Shown: in pieces, positions 26,301-37,754 of the stretch
Position numbering within the stretch: the stretch's first letter is position 1
Layout of the letters: every line of letters starts with the position of its first letter
Assembly: GCF_037042905.1 (NCBI RefSeq)
Contig: NC_087245.1
Span: 14,306,001 to 14,370,000 of the forward strand
Source of the DNA: Lytechinus pictus
Taxonomy: Eukaryota; Echinodermata; Echinoidea; Temnopleuroida; Toxopneustidae
Length of the DNA: 64,000 bases
Direction: 5' to 3'
Notes under the pieces: generated by a model
What the model was told of the DNA's origin: nothing
Database searches by the model: none
What the model saw: the letters and a program-made list of their open reading frames with translations, nothing else
Made by a program: the position numbers and the translations under genes

Positions 26301-28012
26301 TTTGTCTCTTTCTCCCTTTCTTTCTTTTTTTTTTGTCTTTCTTTCTTTCTTTCTTTCTTTCATTTTCATTGGATGGGGTCTCGTCATCATTTTGTTTTTC
26401 TTTTGAATGTAGCGTTAGGCCGACACAGTTTGCAGGCTATGCTGCTCATAAGTGCAATGAAGTCATAATATGGTTTAAAAACGCAAATCGGCACATTTGG
26501 CTAACAACGTATCAAAAAAAATTCTTCATTGGCGTAATTAGCCAAAAAGCCTGAGGGGTAGATATGGCGTACGGACAAAATTTATAAAAAGTTGCGAGCG
26601 AGCAAAAATGTCGACATTTTTATTACAAAAAACCCAATCTTGTCATAGATTTTGACATAATATTCAGAAAAAGATGTCGTTTTTAACGCTTCTATCTTTC
26701 CCTTTCTCTTTATTTTTTTCTTCGTCGTGATTTTTTGGGGGGGAGCAAGCGCTCCAAGACCCCCAAACACCACTCTAATTAATTGCAATTTTAATTACAG
26801 AAAACAGGACAACGCTTTTTTTAATACGAGTCAATGTATTAAATTTGTTTGACTTTATCTATGGGAAAGCTTTCATGAGTTTTGAGTATTTTTTATAAAG
26901 CTAATTTGATTGATTTGTAATGTATTGATTCGCAGGTAACCCGACTGCCGATCTAGAGCAATTGTTTATTGATGAGCAATTAATTGGAAAATAAATATCG
27001 TGCTTACAATTATTTCAGTTAACTCAAGGTTCGGTAAAAGTTTGTATCTATGTCAGAACAAAAATAAAGACGCACTTATAAAGCCCAAATTTACTGTCCA
27101 ATTATCATCTTAGGCATACAAGACAAAAGTGACAAGATTCCCTCGAAGCGACTTCAAAGCAGTAACATGAAACAAGATCAAGAACACAGCCTACATTCTC
27201 TTTCGGTGGATTTCGGCGACACTTCGGACACAATCGGCACTTCTGAACTTGATCTCTCTTCATCGGATATGGTGTCTCGGGGACAAAAGAAAGATCGGCC
27301 GAGGAAAGCAAAAGGGAAAAAAGACAAACAGACCCAGTTGGCAGTAAAGTGGGCGAACCTAAGCGTGGATAAACAAGTTGCAGTTGCAGGTAATATATTA
27401 TATACATGTATATATACTTCTGTCGCTATCAATTAAATTATATCTCCACCTTTCTCTTCAGGTAAGGTTAAGGCCATGGAGGGAGAGTTAGGAAACAGAA
27501 AATGATTTTATTTTGTTTGCCAAAATTCTTTGACGATATAATGACAATTCATTTTGATAAAACATATCCGAGAACCAAAATCAAAAATAGGAACAGGGAC
27601 GATACAAATAGGCCTCGATTGATAGTGATAATTTTTGCTATCATTATTATCGTTGATGCTTGATTGATCAAATTTATTTTATGTAAGAATTAAGATAAAA
27701 CAATAGTTACCGACGGTATTATCACCATCAATATGATCAGTCCTTTAAAAATATTATTGCAATAATTCCCATTTCTCACTTACTTTTCCAGGGGGTATGG
27801 TTGTCCTGACAACGACCGTCTGCTGGGCCCCTTACTCTCTCGTTCATGCTTGCTTCTTTGACTTCTCTCCATCTCACATGGTTGGGGTTGCTACGATGTG
27901 GCTGGGATACACCAACGCGATGCTCGACCCCCTGATCTATGCATTCTTCAACAGACAGATACGATCCAAGATTGTCCATCGTTTCAACGACTGCTTCTCA
28001 TGTTTGAAATGA
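20307..28012 (+). CDS. Class A (rhodopsin-like) G-protein-coupled receptor (gene B), five exons
   Basis: Exons: 20307-20609, 23790-23973, 25791-26072, 27114-27389, 27792-28012 (303, 184, 282, 276, 221 nt), giving 421 residues in phase throughout. Seven membrane helices can be placed. Landmarks: N42 (1.50), D71 (2.50, in NLIVMDLG), C100 (3.25), TDRLMAV with R125 (3.50), C177 in extracellular loop 2, P200 (5.50), CWAP with W360 and P362 (6.48, 6.50), and DPLIY with P395 and Y398 (7.50, 7.53). The loop between TM5 and TM6 is about 130 residues and is mostly one exon, with a Lys/Arg-rich patch. Two Cys near the C-terminus (416, 419) could be palmitoylated. The N-terminus has NVT and NAT glycosylation sequons. 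The ligand is unknown. W385, G387 and Y388 resemble aminergic receptors, but position 3.32 is Ala rather than Asp, so a classical monoamine ligand is unlikely. Exon 3 appears to use a GC donor. Confidence 0.9.
21677..22288. mobile_element. TTAA-flanked inverted-repeat element, copy 2
   Basis: TTAA at 21677-21680 and 22285-22288, inverted ends AAGGTCAAGTCCATCCCA and complement of AAGGACAAGTTCACCCCA. Similar in length and order to 2811-3406. It sits in GPCR intron 1. Confidence 0.8.
23089..23322. mobile_element. hAT-like MITE with 8-bp target duplication
   Basis: Starts CAGAGGCAGAGGCGTACGC and ends in the complement of CAGTAGCGTACGC. Flanked by identical ATTTAAAC at 23081-23088 and 23323-23330. 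The interior has G and C runs and a GACAAGC-type piece. It lies in GPCR intron 1, 467 bp upstream of exon 2. Confidence 0.85.
24033..24195. mobile_element. 163-bp inverted-repeat element after GPCR exon 2
   Basis: Ends CAGGGGTCGCGGAA and complement of CAGGGACCGCGGAA, with a CATAG direct repeat on both sides. G-run interior. It begins 59 bp past the exon 2 donor. Confidence 0.7.
24580..25330 (+). repeat. AGCGCGA-doublet array in GPCR intron 2
   Basis: GC cores near 24592, 24757, 24886, 25004 and 25204. Spacer order (AACAAGTTG, TAAACATGC, GGATGTGGATC, GATGACTATCTTCC) follows 60880-61510, so it is a diverged copy of the same element. Confidence 0.75.
26258..26375. repeat. (TTTC)n pyrimidine-tract microsatellite
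   Basis: Imperfect TTTC/TTTCTT repeats on the plus strand inside GPCR intron 3. Frames across it are low complexity and not genes. Confidence 0.85.
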
Positions 28013-28028
28013 TCCAAATTGTTTATAC

Positions 28029-28160
28029 CAGTGGCAGATCTACCTCTTCGCTAAGAGGGGGTGGGGTGGGGTTGACAAGTTGGTTTGACCAAATGACGAT
28101 GAGCTGCGACGTAATGCATCCTAGCTACCCCCCCCCCCCCCCGATGTAGATCCGCTACTT
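28029..28160. repeat. Inverted repeat in GPCR 3' untranslated region
   Basis: CAGTGGCAGATCTACCTC and TAGATCCGCTACT form diverged inverted ends around G and C runs, starting 17 bp after the stop codon. Resembles the hAT-like CAGTGGCG-ended elements. Confidence 0.55.
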
Positions 28161-29034
28161 TTCTGTTTCTCCCAAAACAGGGAAAGGTTGTTGGAGTTTG
28201 ATTCCATACTCTTTTATATATTATGTTTCGGGAACCCGAGGTGGGGATTTAAATCCCCTACCCCACTCCCTGGATCCACCGCTGCATATTACATTTTCTC
28301 TTTTGGGCTCCATTGTCATTGTTTGGAGGGAAAGTGCTGATGGGTTTAAACAGGGCAGTTTCTCCGTCATTCTTAAAGTAATCCAAAACGGGAATAAAAG
28401 GTTCGGGGGCAAAGAAAGTATGGGAAAAGAAAAATCTCAGGCATTAGCGATACAATATTCCAAATTGATAGAATTCAGATGGGAACAATCCAACCACCCC
28501 TCCCCAATATACCATTAAGAAACTTGGCGCTGCCGCCGAGGTTTGAATATTCGTGTTTTGACTTGAAAATATAGTCATTTTATGATATACCTCTGATGTA
28601 ATCTTACGATTTATAAACATGTAAATAGCGTTATAAAATAAAGTAAAAAGCGATTGTGAAATGTTTAGGTTTGATACAAAGAGCTGTAAATAAATGTATA
28701 TTTAGACTAATATTTACACTTAGACCTGCATTATTGTGATAGCAACATAATATCAATAAATCCTGAAAAAAAATCTTATCAAATAAGTGCCTGTACCAGG
28801 ATTTTAAAAGAATGGAGTTCACATTATAAAAAGATGAAGTCTACTGATGTCAAATTGGATATAATGGAATATGAAATTATATCAAAATGGAGATGTCTAA
28901 TGATGTCCCTTGTAAGCTGTATATTTGCCTATTTTATTTCAAGTCGTATATTTTTTTATGTCTGCATTGTGTATATACCATTTGCAAACTGAATGTAATT
29001 CAGCCTTTGGCTGCTATTTTTAGTGATTATTTGA

Positions 29035-29040
29035 AATAAA
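29035..29040 (+). terminator. Candidate polyadenylation signal of the GPCR gene
   Basis: AATAAA about 1 kb after the GPCR stop codon, followed by an AT-rich tract and GT-rich sequence (TGCTGTGTACC) about 35 bases later, the usual arrangement of a cleavage site. Assignment is by position only. Confidence 0.4.
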
Positions 29041-30797
29041 CCATTCAATAATAATAATGAAAAATGATAATGCTGTGTACCATAAAATTCCATCAACTGT
29101 CATCTTTTATTTTTTTTACCTGTGCATATCAACATTAAAAACCTATATGTAATAGGTGGCAAATGACATCACAATGAGACTTTTTTTTTGGGGGGGGGGT
29201 GGTCATAGTAACTCTGAATTTTTCATAGATTTTTATTTTATCATCAAAATGCTCCTCACAAACCAACTTGTATATTCAAATGTATTTCTATAATATGGAA
29301 GCAAGTACATACTCAGCAAACTAAGCCTTATGCTTGTATTATGTTCAAATATTGTTGCAGTATTTTCCCCCTTTTTTTTCAATCAAAGTAATTCCAAACA
29401 AGAAAAAGAAATTTGTGCTACACTTGAAACCATGACTTCCCTTATTTATGCAAATAATGAAAGGAAATTAAATATTTCGCTTTATCTTCGTAACTTGTCT
29501 TTACTAGAAGAAATAAAAGAAATATGATGATTCTAACAAAGGCACAGATGCTAAGTAGATGTTTTTTAGTTCTTGTTATGTTTTTAAGGAAAATAATAAA
29601 TTGTAAAATCAATAAAAATATTGAATAGCTGATACATGTACAATTACAGAAATTATAAGTGAAAGGTTTATTCAATGAAAAATAATTTAAATAACTAAAT
29701 TTTATTCACACATAGATCTCATTGAGAATATTGGAAATCTACAACATTTGCATTTACATATTTTTCAAAATGTATTTACAGTGAATTTAAAACATATATC
29801 CATAATATTATGTACAAGTAATGATACAGTAAAATTTCATTCTTGTTTATGATAATAATCTAAATTTCCAGGAATCAAGGTGATAATAATTTGGCAAAGA
29901 GATGCCTTTGTGTGGCAACAAGTATACCCATTCTCTTTGCTTCTATACATTGATTTGCAACACACTACAATAATATATTTATTTGCTCCTAAAAGTATAG
30001 AACAGACTTCATTTGAGTTTTGCAATCACGACAGTTAGTTTCACACAATGGGCTTCAATAGAATCACGAACATGTTAAAACTTGACTGTGCTGGCATCTC
30101 TGGGTTTTGTTAAAATGTTTGTAAAGCTGGGAATAACTCCAGGAGAGACTGAAAATATGCATCCCCAATACCTTACACTTCCATACATTAACTGTAGGTC
30201 AACTATACACAGCTAGATGAACAAGTGCTGTGCATATACTAGTACACTTTACATATTGATCCATCTATTCAATCTTGAAAGCGGTGAAATATAAATGTTC
30301 TCAAGGTGATAAATATCTGAGTCAAGATGTAACTATACAGCACTGAATATCAGTTACAACTATCTCCAGCATTTGATTTAATACGAGTGTTGCACTATAA
30401 GCGTTAACTAGACTGTCATCAGTATGAGTAATGGTTTGTGATTTACAAGTGTAGTCCCAGTGCACCAATACTAAATATTAAAGTTCTGCAAAATCCTCCA
30501 AGCATTTGATTAAGAGTGTTATTCTTTGATTATTGGCCAGTCAGGATCTGGTTAATGCCACAGTCACATCGGTGAATCCCACTCCAGACGGATCAAAGCT
30601 ATTACATTAGTTTCAATGACATACCATTGGTTGGTTTGGAGTCGGTTTCCTTGGTGTGACTGTAGAAGAGTGGTGTCTGTGAAGCTCTATAATCATAATG
30701 GACCTTGTGGGTTAGTACAGGGCACTGCCACTGAACGTCAGGTATCATTCCCTCCCGGCATTTCATAGAGTGTTCTAGGGTTGTTGACTAGACAGTA

Positions 30798-30803
30798 TTT
30801 ATT
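30798..30803 (-). terminator. Candidate polyadenylation signal of gene C
   Basis: AATAAA on the minus strand about 130 bases downstream of the gene C stop codon. No competing hexamer lies closer. Positional inference only. Confidence 0.4.
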
Positions 30804-30930
30804 CAAAGAAGTGGTTCTTGCTGTTCGAGTGCAATCCAACATCAATCCCAGAGAGGTACACCACACTAAACTAAGAAATGTTCCCAGCATTTGATTAAAA
30901 GTATTGTTGTCTGCTTGTATGCTTGTCATT

Positions 30931-33900
30931 TTAGTAGGTGTAGTGGTTTGTGCTGTCCCAGTGGGCAACATGTGGAGCCCTCAGTCCCATCTCCCCGTCG
31001 GGTATCTTGGGCATCGGGAGGTTCTTGCCGGTGAATTGAGGAAGGTTGCCGTAGTTATGCATGTTTCTGATGCCGGGGTAGACTGGAGCAATAAAGAAAA
31101 CCAAGAAACGAACGGATCAAAATGATGGGGAAAAGGAGGTGGTTCTGACTCTTTGAGGGTTAATATGTTTATTTCCTTCATCAAGAAATTCATCCATATT
31201 GTGCTGCACTCAACCCAGGTAAGATGAAAGGCTACCCAGCAAGATTAATTACTTGAATGCAGTAAGCATGTGAACATCAGCTCAAGCTAAAGCAGGGTAT
31301 CCAATATGTGCCTCAAAAAAGCTAAATTCTAAATAGATTTTGCTACATTTATCTTACTATTATTTCAGAAAGAGGTATTGTTACCTAATGGTGGTTGAGT
31401 CCTTTCAAATGGTAGGTTTGGTTTCCGATCTCGCTTGGGCCAGTTAGGATCATGCTCCGGGTAGATGTTGGTCATTTCTTGGATGTGCTCAAAGACACCG
31501 GGTTTGCTGGCCTCTGGGTGGTGTGTTCCTGAGGACCACATTGTGGTCTGTAACAGGGTAAAAGAAGAAAATCATGAAGTTAAATTTGAAGACAGCATAA
31601 AAGATTTCAAAATCATTTCCTGAAATGACAAATGTTGTGTATAAGACGTACTCAAAGACACCAGGTGGGTGTTTTGTAAAGCTGTCTGTAAAGTTACGCA
31701 TGAATTTACACAAGACTGAAACATGTTCTTAGGTGCTAAATCAATTACATGAAGCTGTTCATAAGTTACATGTAAGAAGGACTTTAAGAGTAACTGGTGA
31801 TCCTTTCTTGTGATAAATAGTATACACCAAAATGTTCATTGGGGATGGTTTAGTGCATAAGAAAGGATCACCAGTCGTTCTTAAAGTAGTTCTTGACTTA
31901 CCAACAGCTTTATGAAAAATCCACCAGGTGGGTGTTTCATAAATCTGTCTGTAAAAGTTAGGCATGACTTTATGCAAGACTGGAACATGTTCTTCAGGTG
32001 CTAAATCAATCACATATAGTGATATATCACTTGTAACTTTTGATTCTGAGACCAATTGATGTGAGGGGCCATAGCCCTTCTGTGATTGAAACAATCTCTT
32101 AATTATTGACATGTGCTGAGTAAAGATTATTGAAGCTTCATCTGTACATGTATCATTGTATGTATCCTGTTTACTGTGTATAAGCATACAAATACTTGCC
32201 ATCAAAGTTGTGTTAAATATCACGTCTGTGCCATTGCATAAAACTTTCCAGGTTTTTTTTCCTTTTTTTTCTTTTTCTTTATCATTATTATTTATATATT
32301 TTTTCTTTTTTTCTTATGATGTTATGATTACTTGTAAATAGTTTAATTATGTTTGATTTGTTATTTTTGTTTATACTTGGTCTGTGTTGACCCAATAAAA
32401 CATATAAATACCCCAAAAAAGATTATTGAAGCTAGCCTGTGTTAAAATAGTGTTCATTTTGACGAAGTGAAATTTGTGTAGTGCCCTTGTAAACTTTGAT
32501 CAGTTTCTTTAACAACCCAGTTTAGAATGATAAGGAGGTTTCATTGTACATGTTTTAGTTTTGTTTTGTTTTTGTTTTTTTAACAAAAGGACAGTGCATA
32601 ATGTGACTGGGCTGATAAAACCTTGTATCTCAAAATCTAAATTTTTTTAGGGTGGCTTAGAAAAGGCTGTATTTCAAAAATATAGCAATGGTGGCAGTCT
32701 CATATTGTCTGGTAACAGTCTCCAGAACCTGTGAAGAAATCTTTCGAGGCAAAGGAAGGTTGATATGAAATGCTACCAATGTTATAACTCTAAGATCTAG
32801 CTTATTCTGAGTTCTCATCAAATTATTTAAATTTTGAGACACAAGGTTTTATCATCCTAGCCACGATATGTCTCTTAGAGGAAGAATTATGACATGCTTA
32901 CCATGGTTGAGTTTGATTGAATTTATCACAAATAGATGTACAAATATTATAATTAATTAAGAGCTAGGTAACTTACCATCGGATGTGAGTTGGTCCCTGG
33001 GTATGAATCTGATGTGGCAATCTTAGCATCATTTACATTTCTCATGAATGTTTCTGAGCCTTTTGGTTCTAAGCTTATTTCAGCTGGTGGGCTGCAGAGA
33101 CAGAAATAAAAGAAAACACATATTAATGAATAACATGATTGAGAAATAATAGAACACATAGATAAAAAAGAAGCAATTCCTATGCCGAGCCAACTGATTA
33201 ATTCCTACAAGCTATCTTGTAAGTTTTTAGCTGGGGATTTGGTCGAAACCAATTAGGGGCAATTTACAGAAAATAATAAAATATCAGTAATTAAGATGAT
33301 TGAGAAAAAATAGAATACATAGAATGCAATGGGACAACCATAGAAAAAAAAGAAACCATTTCAATGTCCAGCCAACTGATTAATTCCTTCAAGCTACAGT
33401 TGCGCTCAAAAGTTAGTGATCCTCACCACAAAATGCACTCCTTCATGCTGATTGCTGAATGTAGACAACAACAACAATACAATATTTGGCGAGCCCAGAC
33501 AAACAAACTTTATTGAATGTAATATCCTATCACCTGACTTCAAAATCAGATATTATCTAAAGCATGGCAGAAATTGAACACTTTAAATATGTTCATTTTC
33601 TGGTGGGGTTCACTAACTTTTTAGCACCACTGTATGTATCGGATGCCAAAACAATGCGTCATTAAGATATGAAGAAGTAGATTACAACAATACTAGTTTC
33701 AAGCATTTTCATGATAAACAACTTTTAGTTTTAAAGTGGCTTTATTGTGCTTATAACTCACCTGCCCAAATTACATGATTTTATCACGTGTGAAGTGTTG
33801 AAATTACATGTACATGCATTCGGATTATGATGAGTTCCATTTATATTCTTTTACAAAATACCAGTTGGTAATCATTCTCTGAAAATGCATGAAACTTGCA

Positions 33901-36900
33901 TAGATGTATTTGTAGCTTTCTATTGGTGTAAAATTCACCAATTCCATATTTTGCTTTCATAGAGACATCTTAACATTTAGGAGCAAAATAATTTCAATAG
34001 CTATCCAGATTGACCATACATTCGAACCATGATAAGAAATCATTCTATGAAGAACATCAACCCTAACTAAACTTACGTTTTGGTCAATCCTCCAGAAGTC
34101 ATCTCTGTGGGTCCTTTAGAAACAGTGTTCATTCTCTGTCCTACTCCACTATCAATTCCCACTGTGTCGGTTCTGAAGAGGGTTTGCTGGTGATGTGTTT
34201 CAAGTTCCTAAAAAGAAAGAAACCATCATTCTAATGTTGTTACAGCTATTCATCTATAAAAAGAAGACCCCAGTACTACACCCATCTTTATTAATTATGA
34301 AAAAAAATATATATTACCGGATGTTTGTGCAGGAGTCGATGGTGTCTAGTGTCATTAAAAAGTGAATTTTCTCATGATTTGTATTGGCACTAATTAATGT
34401 TCAAGCATTAATGTAAGTCAGGGGCCGATTGCACGAAAGGGTCTTTCCAAGGACCGTCTTTCGTGTCGCCCATCTTTTATGATGCGCTATAAGCGGGGTG
34501 TTTCTGAAATTTATGATAAACAAACAAAATTCGTAGGCTTGCTTTTAAATCAAATTTTATACAATTTCATGAGATATCACATCATTTTATAAACAAATAT
34601 TTTGTTTATTTTAACGGACAAATAAAATATATTTGCAGATAATTTATTTGAAATGCGTTTCACATGGCGTATCATAAAAGATGGGCGACACGAAAGACGG
34701 TCCTTGGAAAGACCCTTTCGAGCAATCGGCCCCAGGTCGTCAAGACATACATGATAGACTGATTGCAATTGCTCAGCTCCATACTCTTTTATGGAAAGTT
34801 TATGTAGCATATTTTGAAACTAAACTATTGATGTCACTGTACTTGTTCAATCTTGTGCAATGGTTAGAACTGCTCCTTGTTAGTAAAGAATCATTAGATA
34901 GAATTTCCTTCAGCAAGGAATTCATCCACAGTGTGCTGCATTTGACCCAGTTGAGGTAAATGGGTACCGGCAGGAAATAATTCCTCAAAAAGCTGTGTGC
35001 ACCTGAATAGGTAGCCTAGCTTACCCAGGTAATAATAATAGCAGGGCCCGCTGGGAGAACAGTTTTTTTAACTAAAGTGGCTACCTGGGTAAACATACCT
35101 TTATTATTATATTATCATAGAATCCTACATGTAAATGTATACCATTAATGTTTCAATAAGATTTTTTTCTTCTTAAGATGCCTTAGATACATGTACAGTC
35201 CAGACCAAAAAATGCACATTAGAAAAATTGATACATTGCCTGTATGAAGAAAACAGGGAATTTTACAAAAGCAAGGTTTAAAAATAAATGTCTCTCACCT
35301 CAAGAGCAGTTCTTATATCTTCAACATGTTGTGCTAGGTGTCTTTCAATGTATTCTTGACCATTGATAGCTGCACTCTTTTGGCTACACGTTCTCTTCAT
35401 TTCCTGTAGTACACTCTTTGCTTTCAAAACATTGGCTGTCAAAACTAAAATGATGCAAAAGTATAAGAAATATAATTAGCTTGAAAAACTTAGAGTAAAA
35501 ATAAATTGATTGAAATCATGTCTTTATTGATTCTAAGATAAACTACATGTTGACATACAATCCAGGTCATTGGTTCTATTCTGAATGCATGGCAGGACAG
35601 GCGCGTAGCCAGGGGGGGGCGGTGGGGGCGGTCGCCCCCCCCAAAACGTCCCCAAAAAGAAAAAAAAGAAGGGAAAAAAAGAGAGGAGAAAAGGAAAAGC
35701 GAAGGGAAGAAAGGGAAGAAAGGTAGCTTTGTGGGTTTTTCCTTTTATTCTTTATTTTTTTTTTTCAAAAAGAGAAACTCCTTCACTCTTGCTCTAAATT
35801 TATATATATGAATTTTGCTTCCGCGCTGCGCGCGGATAAATGACAATATTGCAGTTCTCCTCTGTTTCCCCCACCCTTTCTCTAACCCTTTTTTTCCACC
35901 TCAGCTATACGTGTTTCTTGCCAGTTCAAGTTCAAATGTATACATGAGGGCATGGAATTAGAGTAAGGTTAGGCCGAAGTGTATGAAGTCTTTTTTTTTT
36001 CAAATTGATCGCGAAACTTCTGGTCGGGTTGACTCCAGGCGGGTCAAATCTTTATATCAATTTCTGCCGTCACCTCCACTAGGGCAACTTCTCCCGCTTT
36101 TCAACTCATTATTTAACAACCATAATTTTGGGGCAAACGGGTTTCTAATTAAAAAAAAAGAAGGTATAAAATTCGTGTCGTATCAAATAAAAAAGTACAA
36201 TATTTTTTAAATCAAATTCTAGTAAATTTCATGTCATTTCCCTGCCCTGTCCTATTTTGCGCCCTCAGTTTGAAATTTTGAATGACACTTAAGTTTCTTT
36301 ATCGTTAAAAATGAAGCGCTTCAAGATTAGTCAAAGACATTATACATCATCCTTTTTATATAATTTTAATAAATCACAGAAGTTTCAACTTTTTGAGCGG
36401 TATTTTCCTTGTAATGAAGTTAAATAATCTTAGAAAATCAATTGAATTAGAACCGCTGGGTATAGAGATATCTGCATGTAATGAAACGTCCGACCTTTAA
36501 GATTTCAGAGTTTCATTGCTCTGCGCGGGGAAGAATATCTTCCTCCCGGCATATCTTCTCCTCTGTTTTGCGAGTTAAAGATATGCACTGTGGCTAAATT
36601 GTAATCAAATCTGATCTTTCCGAGGGAAGCATTCAATATGACTTAGAGAATACCATTATTTCGGGACCCTTTTCTTTGCCAAAAAATTATAAAATGCATG
36701 AGCTTCCGCGCTTCGAGCGGGGTAATTATTATTATAATTTCCTTTATTTTATCCCTTTTTGTGCGTTCACAATCACTTTTGAAAACAAGATTCAAAATCA
36801 CAATAGAGTGAACTGAATTGGAGCTGATACAGGCAGGGTTGGAAACAGGTACTAGAGACAAGATAGACGGCTCCTTTTCATTTTAATTTATGAAACACCG

Positions 36901-37734
36901 AAAGCTTCGCGCTTCGCAAGGGAGGGGGAAACTCCCCCTCCCTGCACCCACCCCCTAGGGAGCGCGCTTCGCGCGCTCTGTAAGTGTTGGCACGCTTCGC
37001 GTGCACTTACCGCCCCCTCCAAAATGAAATCCTGGCTACGCGGTTGTGGCAGGACAATCACAAATGTACAATACATTAATTATAATCATATTATACAGAC
37101 ATTTATATATATATATATCACAGTAAAAATTGTAATTTTGGAATAAGGTGAAGTATGGTCGTGCATACCCCCTACAGGCATTAAAAATGAATTTAAAAAA
37201 ATATTATATTTAATATCATGCATTTAACTATTTCATTTATGCTTGACATGGCAAAATACACACATTAGATACAGTCCCAAGCAAACTTACATTTAAACAA
37301 ATAAGACACAGGTTAAAATGCTATATACAGATGAAAAATTACAACAGGAAATTGTCACAACAGGAAAATGAAAAATGATTTTCATATTCATTATCGTATG
37401 TACAAATACATATGAAATTAAAAAAGGAAACGTCGATTCCATACGTCCTACAAAGTGTACACATCTGGTAAATGATGATCCTACCTAGACAAAACTGATC
37501 AGACTACTCACATCTCACCAGTGGGCCATCCACCCAGTACTCTTTATTCTGCTTGACCTCTGGTCGAAGGTCACTGACCATCTTCCCCAAACGGTTCAAC
37601 ACTTCCCATGACCTTTCATCTATGACAGACTGTTGCCTCTGAAGACAGTTCAGACCCTCCAGAACACTGGTACAAGCATTGAAAAATTCTGCTCGGGTAT
37701 AAGGCGTTGCTGGATTAGCCGAGGTAACACTCAT
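30931..37734 (-). CDS. Uncharacterised 309-residue protein (gene C), six coding exons
   Basis: Coding exons: 37734-37512, 35444-35299, 34207-34077, 33091-32977, 31547-31385, 31082-30931 (223, 146, 131, 115, 163, 152 nt), all phase-compatible with good donors such as GTGAGT, GTGAGA and GTAAGT. Exon 1 has a likely acceptor at 37755, so the start codon probably follows a spliced 5' leader. Residues 1-123 look helical and charged (RSWEVLNRLGKMVSDLRPEV, HLAQHVEDIRTALE). From about 124 the protein is Gly/Ser/Thr/Pro-rich and probably extended, with Trp/Pro/Tyr motifs (DPNWPKRDRKP, VYPGIRNMHNYG) and a Tyr-rich end (NHYTY). No signal peptide or membrane helix is seen. I do not recognise the family. 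The composition would suit a structural protein such as a ciliary microtubule-associated one, but that is a guess. It lies divergent from gene D. A possible minus-strand AATAAA is at 30803-30798. Confidence 0.75.
31651..32035. repeat. Direct duplication of about 115 bp with inverted centre in gene C intron
   Basis: 31651-31765 and 31921-32035 are similar direct copies (CACCAGGTGGGTGTTT, GACTGAAACATGTTCTT). Between them lie inverted ACTGGTGATCCTTTCTT and AAGAAAGGATCACCAGT. Confidence 0.7.
33395..33634. mobile_element. Tc1/mariner-like MITE
   Basis: Ends TACAGTTGCGCTCAAAAGTT and the complement of TACAGTGGTGCTAAAAAGTT, with TA at each end. CAGT-starting ends at TA sites are typical of Tc1/mariner derivatives. 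About 240 bp, non-coding, in gene C intron 4 numbering from the 3' side. Confidence 0.8.
34421..34733. mobile_element. 313-bp MITE with about 65-bp inverted ends
   Basis: GGGGCCGATTGCACGAAAGG at the left pairs with the right end. Similarity continues through GTCTTTCCAAGGACCGTCTT and TCGCCCATCTTTTATGATGC. Long near-perfect arms suggest a recent copy. It lies in the intron of gene C between exons 34207 and 35299. Confidence 0.85.
34900..35110. repeat. SINE-like tail fragment
   Basis: TTCATCCACAGTGTGCTGCA, GGCAGGAAATAATTCCT and TACCCAGGTAATAATAAT. Part of it recurs at 31185-31250 (TTCATCCATATTGTGCTGCA, ACCCAG). Family not named. Confidence 0.5.
35598..37046 (+). mobile_element. hAT-like 1.45 kb non-autonomous element, copy 2
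   Basis: Starts CAGGCGCGTAGCCAGG and ends in the complement of CAACCGCGTAGCCAGG. Flanked by TGGCAGGA at 35590-35597 and 37047-37054, an exact 8-bp target duplication, which together with CA-starting ends fits hAT. Full-length collinear with 10824-12263 in inverted orientation. No transposase. It fills most of gene C intron 1. Confidence 0.88.
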
Positions 37735-37754
37735 GATGAATAGTTGTTTATTCC

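Larger units (their letters stand above)
28161..30930. other. GPCR 3' region and intergenic sequence
   Basis: First 0.9 kb is probably GPCR 3' untranslated sequence with a further repeat fragment (GGATCCACC near 28272). After 29050, AT-rich DNA with no gene, RNA or clear element. Confidence 0.45.

Noticed and set aside
26199-26468. Phe/Ser-rich and Lys/Arg-rich frames
   Set aside because: Low-complexity translation of a TTTC tract inside GPCR intron 3.
34421-34733. hAT assignment for the GGGGCCGATTGC-ended MITE
   Set aside because: The left end could start CAGGGG, but the right end lacks the matching CTG and no 8-bp duplication was found.
37504-37518. GTGAGA donor at 37518 for gene C exon 1
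   Set aside because: It leaves phase 0, while the next exon needs phase 1, as supplied by the GTGAGT donor at 37511.
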